DNA of 16,992 nt from Undivivens sp041654215 (GTDB taxonomy: Bacteria > Omnitrophota > Gorgyraeia > Gygaellales > Profunditerraquicolaceae). The notes beneath the pieces were generated by a model. That model was not told where the DNA came from. It did no database searches and saw nothing but the letters and a program-made list of their open reading frames with translations. The position numbers and the translations under genes are program-made. The stretch is taken from assembly GCA_041654215.1 (NCBI GenBank), contig JBAZDY010000029.1:1-16992 (forward strand). Direction: 5' to 3'. Positions within the stretch are counted from its first letter, which is position 1; each line of letters opens with the position of its first letter. Positions 12,610-16,992 of this stretch are shown in pieces.

Positions 12610-13395
12610 ATGAGCTATTTTCAGAGCGAAACAAAGCAATCTCTCACCGGCCTTGTAATCGGCGCGACAGGCGGCGTCGTACCGGCTTCCGATCCTCGCG
12701 CGACAATCACTAATTTTCACGCTTCGTCAGGACTTTGGGCGCCTATATACCCCTGGAGCGTAGCGAACGAATTTTTAACTGAGCTTCCCGGGGGCGGCCT
12801 TCGCCTAGCCGGTACCGTGCGGACTGTCGATAGACTTCAACGCATGGGCGCTCGGGCGCGCTTCCGCGTCTTCCCCGATCCTGTCACCGGCCTTATAACT
12901 GTCCGCCTTCGCCTGGAAAATATGGCGTTTTCAAACGCAGTCGCCTCTCATGATTGCAATTGCGGCATTGCATGGGAATATCTTGAAAACGCCGGGACGC
13001 CAATTGTTTCAATGTTCGGCCTGGGTCTTTCCAATACAAACCATAACACCGTATACGCGCATGAAACAATAGGGTGGAACAACGGCCCCCCGGGCATTAT
13101 CGTGAAAAACGCCGCCGTAGTAGGCGGAGACGGTTTTGCGCTCGCGGACGTGCGCGTTAATTTCACATTTACAATTGGAGTAGGCGGATCGGACGATATA
13201 AGCGCAAGTCCTTATGAATTCCGAATCGGCGGCGTCGGAGCTTATACCGCATACGTGCCGGCAACCTTGCGGTGCCCCGGCTATGCATTGACAAAAGGCC
13301 TTGAAATATTTTGCGGCTTTTTCGGCTCTCAGCGTGAAATAATCACTTGCGATATGACGCAATTTCAGGTCGAACAAGGCTATATTGCGCTATGA
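12610..13395 (+). CDS. Beta-rich protein, possible lectin-like spike or receptor-binding protein
   Basis: 261 residues, predicted almost entirely beta. Long alternating segments such as LPGGGLRLAGTVRTVDRLQ, ARFRVFPDPVTGLITVRLRL and VRVNFTFTIGVGG, plus a closing strand DMTQFQVEQGYI, fit a concanavalin/LamG-type sandwich, as found in many phage receptor-binding proteins. Two Cys near 117-119 and others further on may be structural. I start it at 12610, 9 bases after the previous stop. The in-frame ATG at 12520 lies inside the previous gene and adds a basic, unlikely extension. Position between capsid-like genes and the lysozyme suits a spike. The fold assignment is tentative. Confidence 0.68.
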   Translation: MSYFQSETKQSLTGLVIGATGGVVPASDPRATITNFHASSGLWAPIYPWSVANEFLTELPGGGLRLAGTVRTVDRLQRMGARARFRVFPDPVTGLITVRLRLENMAFSNAVASHDCNCGIAWEYLENAGTPIVSMFGLGLSNTNHNTVYAHETIGWNNGPPGIIVKNAAVVGGDGFALADVRVNFTFTIGVGGSDDISASPYEFRIGGVGAYTAYVPATLRCPGYALTKGLEIFCGFFGSQREIITCDMTQFQVEQGYIAL

Positions 13396-13832
13396 AGTGG
13401 CTAATAGGCGCTACAATTGCGGGGTTGATTCTTATGGCGATTAAAGGCGAAAAAGCGATTTCGGCCGGCGTCGAAGCCGTTATAGACGCAATGAGCGCGG
13501 CAATTCAAGAATTTGAAGGCTGGTATCCCGGCTCGCGCTCTTTCCGGAATAACAACCCCGGCAATCTGCGCAATGTGCAGGGACTCGCCGGCCAAATAGG
13601 CCTTGACGAAACGGGGCATATAATTTTTAATTCTTACGCTTCGGGCCTCGCCGCCTTGAAGCGTCAATTGCGCCTTGTGTTCACCGGCGGCTCGCATATA
13701 TACTCGCCGGCGGACTCGCTTGCAAGCTTTTTCAGCAAATACGCTGAAGGCAATCAAGCGCAGTATGCGGCGTATGTCGCCGGCCGGCTCGGCGTCGATG
13801 TAAATACGACTTTTCAACAGCTAAGTTCTTAA
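13392..13832 (+). CDS. Membrane-anchored lysozyme/transglycosylase-like protein
   Basis: 146 residues. A membrane segment spans about 2-18 (KWLIGATIAGLILMAIK). The catalytic-type domain follows, with EFEGW (E40, E42), then the hallmark FRNNNPGNLR (51-60), a SYASGLAALKRQL helix and the C-terminal SLASFFSKYAEGNQAQYAAY. The NNPGNLR block is typical of a phage and virion lysozyme-like family often named after structural protein P5; Glu40 or Glu42 would be the catalytic acid. It should cut peptidoglycan at entry, at lysis, or both, from the virion or cell membrane. The start overlaps the previous stop (ATGA). An upstream in-frame ATG at 13347 lies inside the neighbour. Confidence 0.88.
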   Translation: MKWLIGATIAGLILMAIKGEKAISAGVEAVIDAMSAAIQEFEGWYPGSRSFRNNNPGNLRNVQGLAGQIGLDETGHIIFNSYASGLAALKRQLRLVFTGGSHIYSPADSLASFFSKYAEGNQAQYAAYVAGRLGVDVNTTFQQLSS

Positions 13833-13848
13833 CGAAAGGCGTCCAATC

Positions 13849-14292
13849 ATGAATTCAATCTGCAGACTTGGAACGGCGGCGCAATTAAGCGCGCAAGTGC
13901 AAGCGGCCTCGCAAGCGGCTATGGTGGCGCAATTGCCGGTTTCCCTTCCTGTCGCCTACCCCGGCGCTTTGCCTAACACAATCCAGGATTCGAATATTAT
14001 TTTGCTTGTGGCGGGCGCGGGCTATACAGAACTTGTGCCGGCGACGCTTGGCGCTTCCCTTTGGGTGCAATTCATCAATACCGATACGGCGGCCGGCGCG
14101 AACGAAATCGATTTAGGCCTGGGCGCGCCGGGGGCGGAAGTCCTTTTGATGCATTTCAACGTGCCGGCGCTCGCACAGTTAGGCTGGAATTTGCTGAATG
14201 CGCCTCTCAACATACCGATCGGGACGCGGATATCGGCGCAAGCTACGCTTGTCAATGCAAACGTAGAGCTGCACATCTTCTATAGGGTGTAA
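13849..14292 (+). CDS. Small beta-sandwich virion-type protein
   Basis: 147 residues. A Gln/Ala-rich helical N-terminus (QLSAQVQAASQAAMVAQLP) precedes strands: SNIILLVAGAGYTELVP, LWVQFINTDTAAGANEIDLG, VLLMHFNVPA and RISAQATLVNANVELHIFYR. The N-terminal Ala/Gln helix followed by a beta sandwich resembles trimeric or pentameric phage surface proteins. The start has GAAAGG upstream, 16 bases after the lysozyme gene. A spike, vertex or decoration role is inferred from fold pattern and neighbours. Confidence 0.72.
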   Translation: MNSICRLGTAAQLSAQVQAASQAAMVAQLPVSLPVAYPGALPNTIQDSNIILLVAGAGYTELVPATLGASLWVQFINTDTAAGANEIDLGLGAPGAEVLLMHFNVPALAQLGWNLLNAPLNIPIGTRISAQATLVNANVELHIFYRV

Positions 14293-14293
14293 T

Positions 14294-14539
14294 ATGAGCG
14301 CTTTTCTTATGGCCGCCTTGTCTAAGGCCGGACAAGCGCTCGAAATCAATCCTGTCGCCGCCCTGGGCGTTTTGGGAAGCCTTATGATAGGCCTTATCGC
14401 CGTAATCTATAACAGTATGGACCGACGGCTGGAAAAATGCGAATCCGGCATTGAAAAAATAGGCGAGCTTCACGCGGACGTTAAAATAATTCGGGCCTCA
14501 TGCCCTATGTGCGAACGGCGTGAAAACGATGGAAAATGA
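14294..14539 (+). CDS. One-span membrane protein with cytoplasmic coiled coil, holin-like candidate
   Basis: 81 residues. A hydrophobic N-terminal third contains one clear membrane segment (about 21-40, VAALGVLGSLMIGLIAVIYN), then a charged heptad region (RRLEKCESGIEKIGELHADV) and a C-terminal CPMCERR motif. Single-span proteins with a short coiled coil next to a lysozyme gene are common in phage lysis cassettes, so a holin or lysis-accessory role is plausible. Two Cys in CPMC could bind metal or crosslink. It begins one base after the previous stop and overlaps the next gene by 11 bases. Confidence 0.75.
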   Translation: MSAFLMAALSKAGQALEINPVAALGVLGSLMIGLIAVIYNSMDRRLEKCESGIEKIGELHADVKIIRASCPMCERRENDGK

Positions 14540-14684
14540 AGTCTATTACGATCCGATTACAGGCGAGGAAATAACTCCGGATTTCCGCGTCGAAACTGTT
14601 GCGATAGATTGGCCGCTTTGGATTCTCGCCGCCATAGCGGCCGCGATTGTTTTATCCGATCTTGGAAAAGGCCGGCGCTCTTAA
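14529..14684 (+). CDS. Very small membrane protein ending the late operon
   Basis: 51 residues. A short acidic N-terminus (ENEVYYDPITGEEITPDF) precedes one membrane segment (about 26-45, IDWPLWILAAIAAAIVLSDL) and a basic end, GKGRRS. It again has a C-tail-anchor layout with basic residues last. The start lies inside the last codons of the 14294 gene, and its 3' end overlaps the last gene of the leftward operon by 33 bases. It could be a second lysis protein or a small virion membrane protein. Confidence 0.7.
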   Translation: MENEVYYDPITGEEITPDFRVETVAIDWPLWILAAIAAAIVLSDLGKGRRS

Positions 14685-14867
14685 ATCTTCGACAGGCGCC
14701 GGCGTCCCCAAACCAGCTAAAAATTCGGCATGATCCATGCAGAGCGGAAGGCAGACGCCGCCGGCCGGTATTTCGAAGCGGTGAGGCGTCGCTTCGCCGC
14801 ACCCCCGATACCGGCAGGAAAGCGCATATTGCGGTTCTTCATTCGTAGCTATCAATTGAATTTTCAT
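14652..14867 (-). CDS. Small Cys-rich protein, last gene of the leftward operon
   Basis: 71 residues from the ATG at 14867; an ATG at 14918 would add 17 residues and overlap the previous gene by 20 bases. Neither start has a good ribosome-binding site. Cys residues in SCRYRGCGEATPH and CLPLCMDH (Cx4C and Cx3CxxH) look like one zinc site. A hydrophobic/Pro stretch (FLAGLGTPAPVEDLRAPAF) follows. The 3' end overlaps the convergent late gene by 33 bases. Function unknown. Confidence 0.62.
   Translation of the reverse strand: MKIQLIATNEEPQYALSCRYRGCGEATPHRFEIPAGGVCLPLCMDHAEFLAGLGTPAPVEDLRAPAFSKIG
14671..14703. terminator. Inverted repeat at the meeting point of convergent operons
   Basis: GCCGGCGC (14671-14678) pairs perfectly with GCGCCGGC (14696-14703) across 17 bases, exactly where the rightward late operon and the leftward operon meet. 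It lacks a clear U-run on either side, so termination is inferred from position. Confidence 0.45.
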
Positions 14868-14898
14868 AAAAGCGTTATCGGCCGGCCGGAAGAAAACT

Positions 14899-15135
14899 TT
14901 AGTCTTCGTCGCCTTCATAATCGTCGTTCCAGTCAAAATCGTCGTCGTCGTCATAATCGCCGGGGTGTTCAAAATCGTTTTCGTCTTCCAATTGTTCTGA
15001 AAATTCCAGCGGCTTGACGCTGGAAACGAAAAGAAGAGCCAAGCACCCGGGGCAATCAATGTCTTCGCCGATTTCTATTTCGTCTTCTTCGCCGTCAATC
15101 AAAATTTCTTCGTCGCAAACCGGACATTTAGCCAT
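14899..15135 (-). CDS. LysW-like zinc-ribbon protein with acidic tail
   Basis: 78 residues. The start MAKCPVCDEEILIDG, the second pair GEDIDCPGCLALLFV, and SSVKPLEF followed by a long acidic tail reproduce the layout of LysW/ArgW amino-group carrier proteins: CPxC, about 24 residues, CPxC, a strand, then PL and an acidic C-terminus. Cellular LysW ends in EDWGE, whose last Glu carries the substrate; here the tail is longer (DDDDDFDWNDDYEGDED) and ends in Asp. Carrier chemistry is therefore uncertain, and no LysX-like ligase is in the window. It may instead be a DNA-mimic or a zinc-ribbon regulator. AAGGGGG lies upstream of the ATG, and the start overlaps the previous gene by 8 bases. Confidence 0.8.
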   Translation of the reverse strand: MAKCPVCDEEILIDGEEDEIEIGEDIDCPGCLALLFVSSVKPLEFSEQLEDENDFEHPGDYDDDDDFDWNDDYEGDED

Positions 15136-15316
15136 TATCGCCCCCTTGTGAAATCGCCGCCAAAACGCGGCGGCGCGACGCCTTTAACCGCTTGACAAGC
15201 GCCGCAATGCTTTCGCCGGCACAATAGCAAGCGTATATTTCGCCGGCCATAAGCCGGACGCGGCGGCGCTTCATTGCGGCCGCTATCCGATAGTCAATTC
15301 GATTTCTTAAAGACAT
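15128..15316 (-). CDS. Small helix-turn-helix DNA-binding protein
   Basis: 62 residues. A basic N-terminus (AAAMKRRRVRLMAGEIY) leads into GESIAALVKRLKASRRRVLA, which has the shape of a resolvase- or regulator-type HTH: helix, turn at the Leu-Lys-Ala-Ser position, recognition helix with three Arg. Such a small basic HTH protein suits a viral transcription regulator, and the palindrome at 744-759 is a possible target. It overlaps the upstream gene by 23 bases and lacks a clear ribosome-binding site, so coupling to the upstream gene is likely. Confidence 0.68.
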   Translation of the reverse strand: MSLRNRIDYRIAAAMKRRRVRLMAGEIYACYCAGESIAALVKRLKASRRRVLAAISQGGDNG

Positions 15317-15617
15317 TTAAAAGGCTCACGCCGGCGTAAACAGCTATTCCCAAGCCGGCGATTTTCATGATCCGATCAAAAATAGATTCCTCCGGTTCAG
15401 GCGTCTGTTCATCAGGACCGGCGACGTATACGAAATGAACGCCGTCCGGCCGCGTCTCTGAAAAAGGAATGTAAACATCGCTTTGCATGATCCATGCCTG
15501 TTTTCCTTTGTACGTGATCGGTATGCCTTCGAGCGGCAAAACGGTGTATCGGTCGATGTTGCGCTCCGCAAGGATCGGGGCCGCTTCTTCCGCGCTCAAA
15601 TCGTATCCTGTCGCCAT
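15294..15617 (-). CDS. C-tail-anchored membrane protein in the leftward operon
   Basis: 107 residues from the ATG at 15617, chosen because AGGAGCG lies just upstream; an ATG at 15650 adds an unlikely hydrophobic extension. The N-terminal 70 residues are soluble (YDLSAEEAAPILAERNIDRY, IPITYKGKQAWIMQSDVYIP). A Pro/Glu-rich linker precedes one membrane segment (about 84-102, IMKIAGLGIAVYAGVSLLN) and a basic tail, FKKSN. The layout matches the tail-anchored proteins of the rightward operons. Function unknown. Confidence 0.78.
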   Translation of the reverse strand: MATGYDLSAEEAAPILAERNIDRYTVLPLEGIPITYKGKQAWIMQSDVYIPFSETRPDGVHFVYVAGPDEQTPEPEESIFDRIMKIAGLGIAVYAGVSLLNVFKKSN

Positions 15618-15662
15618 ATGGTCGCTCCTGATAAGAATAAGCGATAGCACAATAAAGCGGCT

Positions 15663-15905
15663 TTAGCAAGCCCATTTCATGAGCATGAGGCCCCCGAGCG
15701 CAATCGTAAACAGGGCGAAAAGATACACCCAAACAAAGCGCCGAAATTCGCTTTCCGGCTGCGTCCGGACTTTCAGCGGAAAAACGAAAGTCCAAAAAGC
15801 GAAGTAGACATAAAATGTGTGCAGAATTTTTGAGTAGCAAAAGCCGGAGCAAATGCAATATAAATCGAAAATAATTTGAAAGCCTGGAAACGCGCCTTGT
15901 CTCAT
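15663..15905 (-). CDS. Two-span membrane protein
   Basis: 80 residues with two hydrophobic segments, about 8-42 (Cys-, Phe- and Tyr-rich) and about 58-76 (VWVYLFALFTIALGGLMLM). They are joined by a short polar loop (LKVRTQPESEFRRF), giving a hairpin topology. AAAGGA lies upstream, and the start overlaps the previous stop (ATGA). Two-span early membrane proteins in phages include holins, anti-superinfection factors and membrane organisers; none can be chosen here. Confidence 0.7.
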   Translation of the reverse strand: MRQGAFPGFQIIFDLYCICSGFCYSKILHTFYVYFAFWTFVFPLKVRTQPESEFRRFVWVYLFALFTIALGGLMLMKWAC

Positions 15906-16093
15906 TTCTTTGGTCCTTTCTTTGCAGGTTTGGATTCCTCGATAGTTAAATAAAGCGCTTGGTGAAGCCCTTCATTTTTTACCGCGAGCGCTACACCGAA
16001 AAAGTCGATGGAAGAAGAAAAGCTTTGGCCTTCAGTTAACATCCATGCGTTTTTTCTTTTGTGCGTCGAAAGCGTGATTTTCAATGTCGGCAT
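15902..16093 (-). CDS. Small hypothetical protein
   Basis: 63 residues, predicted mixed beta: LKITLSTHKRKNAWMLTEGQ, then SSIDFFGVALAV and LYLTIEE, ending in a Lys-rich tail, KPAKKGPKK. The basic tail suggests nucleic-acid contact, but no family is recognised. AAAGGGG precedes the start, and it overlaps its upstream neighbour by 13 bases and the downstream one as ATGA. Confidence 0.68.
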   Translation of the reverse strand: MPTLKITLSTHKRKNAWMLTEGQSFSSSIDFFGVALAVKNEGLHQALYLTIEESKPAKKGPKK

Positions 16094-16323
16094 TTCGACC
16101 CCTTTACTAAATGAAGATGAGAATCTTTGACTATCTTTTTGACTTCAGAAAAGAAGTCGTCAAAATAATCGTAATCGAAGCTTTCCGCCGCCTGCGTTTC
16201 TAAAAGCCGGCGGCCGGCGTAAAACATAATAACAATTTCGCCGTCAGCATCGGCTTTTAATAGAAAGCTTGTGGCGCCGATTGCGGACATATAAGTTTTT
16301 ACCGCGAGCTTGTGAATTCTCAT
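16081..16323 (-). CDS. Small hypothetical protein
   Basis: 80 residues: strands FLLKADADGEIVIMFYAG, then an acidic aromatic helix (ESFDYDYFDDFFSEVKKIV) and a His/Lys-rich end. I see no membrane segment or catalytic motif. AAAGGTGA lies upstream of the ATG, which overlaps the stop of the previous gene (ATGA). Confidence 0.68.
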   Translation of the reverse strand: MRIHKLAVKTYMSAIGATSFLLKADADGEIVIMFYAGRRLLETQAAESFDYDYFDDFFSEVKKIVKDSHLHLVKGSKCRH

Positions 16324-16571
16324 TGATTTTCACCTTTCAAAATCAATTCGGTGAGGCGTTTTAAAAGACGGCGGCGCGCTTTTTCGGCTTCGCCGTCTGA
16401 TAAAATGAGCGCGACTTTCAACCTTGTAATCATGTCCGCGCATCCCTGCAAATAATCTATTCCAGGCGGATATCGATAACCCTGGGCTTTCACTTGATTA
16501 ATCAAAGGATCGGCGAGCGCACCGAAATGAATTGCAAGCTTTATATTTTGAAGCGGCGCTATAGTTTTCAT
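16320..16571 (-). CDS. Small helical hypothetical protein
   Basis: 83 residues, mainly helical, with a basic C-terminal half (AEKARRRLLKRLTELILKG) preceded by GYRYPPGIDYLQGCADM. The amphipathic basic helix could bind nucleic acid or membrane. AAAGGGGAAG lies upstream. It follows the first gene of the operon by 14 bases. No family is recognised. Confidence 0.7.
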   Translation of the reverse strand: MKTIAPLQNIKLAIHFGALADPLINQVKAQGYRYPPGIDYLQGCADMITRLKVALILSDGEAEKARRRLLKRLTELILKGENQ

Positions 16572-16585
16572 TGTCTTCCCCTTTC

Positions 16586-16831
16586 TTAATATATCGTTTC
16601 TTGAACATAATAAATTTGATTAATTTGGCGCAAATCTCTAGCCGCTTCATATTCGGCTTCCCTAAGATCCGGAGTTTTCCTGACATATTCCGCTTTTGTG
16701 CGCCATTCGTCGCCGCATCTTAAACAATGCAGAGCCGAATAATCCGAAGAAGTAAATTTATATCCATTGAAAGCCGAATAATTTCCTCGCCGCACTCTAA
16801 CCCGGAAAAACTTTTTATCGCATTGGCACAT
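16586..16831 (-). CDS. Small zinc-binding-type protein, first gene of the leftward operon
   Basis: 81 residues. An N-terminal CQC and a central CLRCG pair (C at about 3, 5, 37 and 40) make a likely four-Cys zinc site, enclosing strands (FFRVRVRRGNYSAFNGYKFT). The C-terminal part is a charged helix (EAEYEAARDLRQINQIYYV). Very strong AAGGAGAT before the ATG and the consensus promoter 25 bases upstream suggest it is the most highly expressed gene of this operon, as expected for an early viral regulator or host-takeover protein. Confidence 0.75.
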   Translation of the reverse strand: MCQCDKKFFRVRVRRGNYSAFNGYKFTSSDYSALHCLRCGDEWRTKAEYVRKTPDLREAEYEAARDLRQINQIYYVQETIY

Positions 16832-16856
16832 TTTTAAATCTCCTTATTTTCCCGCT

Positions 16857-16886
16857 CTTATATCACACCCCCCGTCCCGGTGTCAA
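16857..16886 (-). promoter_or_regulatory. Consensus sigma70 promoter of the leftward operon
   Basis: Read leftward: TTGACA (16886-16881), an 18-base spacer and TATAAG (16862-16857). The -35 box is perfect and the -10 box matches four of six bases of TATAAT in the usual strong positions. Transcription would start near 16850, about 19 bases before the ATG at 16831, so the leader is almost only a ribosome-binding site. Confidence 0.8.
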
Positions 16887-16992
16887 GGGGGTAGCGGCGC
16901 ATATGCACCGGCACCCCTTCCCGGGGGGCGGGGTTGAACATGGGGTTTTGAAGCTTCGGGGGTGTGAAAATGGTGAATATTGCGGCGCAAGA
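16863..16992. other. Non-coding G/C-tract region with inverted repeat at the right edge
   Basis: No gene is visible from 16832 to the window end. The stretch has many runs of C or G (for example 16868-16873 and 16922-16933) unlike the rest of the window. TCACACCCCC (16863-16872) is repeated inverted as GGGGGTGTGA (16958-16967). Such a region beside an outward-placed operon could be close to a genome terminus or origin, but the first bases of the window do not match its reverse complement, so no inverted terminal repeat is shown here. Confidence 0.45.

Noticed and set aside
1..16992. Inverted terminal repeats at the window edges
   Set aside because: The first bases do not match the reverse complement of the last bases, so the window ends are not shown to be natural genome ends.
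1..16992. tRNA genes, CRISPR arrays, insertion sequences, integrase
   Set aside because: I saw no cloverleaf-like segments, regularly spaced repeats, transposase motifs or recombinase catalytic motifs.

Overview
The window looks like most of the genome of a small, tailless, membrane-containing bacterial virus that replicates by protein priming. The central evidence is a phi29/PRD1-type family B DNA polymerase at 2401-4089. Around it are a run of small membrane-anchored proteins, a transglutaminase-like protein, a series of small beta-rich proteins that look like capsid or spike subunits, and a membrane-anchored muramidase. I found no terminase, portal, tail, integrase, tRNA or CRISPR. I also found no P-loop packaging ATPase, which tailless viruses with internal membranes normally carry. 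Shine-Dalgarno sites and sigma70-type promoters point to a bacterial host. The DNA is moderately GC-rich and crowded with the word GCCGGC. I would not name a host, though a Gram-negative (proteobacterial) host is a reasonable guess.

Layout. 27-4089 (+) is a replication block: two small genes, one of them a candidate OB-fold ssDNA-binding protein, then a promoter and hairpin, a charged protein with a duplicated motif, two coiled-coil proteins, a small basic protein, and the DNA polymerase. 4187-8714 (+) is a middle block: two C-tail-anchored membrane proteins, a protein with two Cys/His knuckles, a long protein of unknown role, a transglutaminase-like protein, a hydrophobic protein and two Cys/His proteins. 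8694-14684 (+) is the late structural and lysis block. It starts at a strong promoter (TTGACA-N18-TATAGT) with a structured leader. It encodes two more tail-anchored proteins, a very basic membrane protein, two candidate major capsid proteins, two related small beta proteins, a larger beta protein, a lysozyme-like protein, another beta protein and two one-span membrane proteins.

16831-14652 (-) is a leftward operon of nine small genes. It is driven by a second consensus promoter (TTGACA-N18-TATAAG) close to the right edge and meets the late genes tail to tail. It encodes a LysW-like zinc-ribbon protein, a small helix-turn-helix protein, membrane proteins and unknowns. A leftward operon at the right end beside a left-end replication block recalls the early-gene arrangement of PRD1, but apart from the polymerase the proteins are not recognisably tectiviral.

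How the parts may fit (inference): the polymerase, an unidentified terminal protein and the OB-fold protein replicate a linear genome. The tail-anchored proteins and the arginine-rich membrane protein would link an internal membrane to the packaged DNA, and the beta proteins would build the shell and spikes. The muramidase and the small membrane proteins would handle entry and lysis. No inverted terminal repeats are visible at the window edges, so the window probably does not contain both natural ends.
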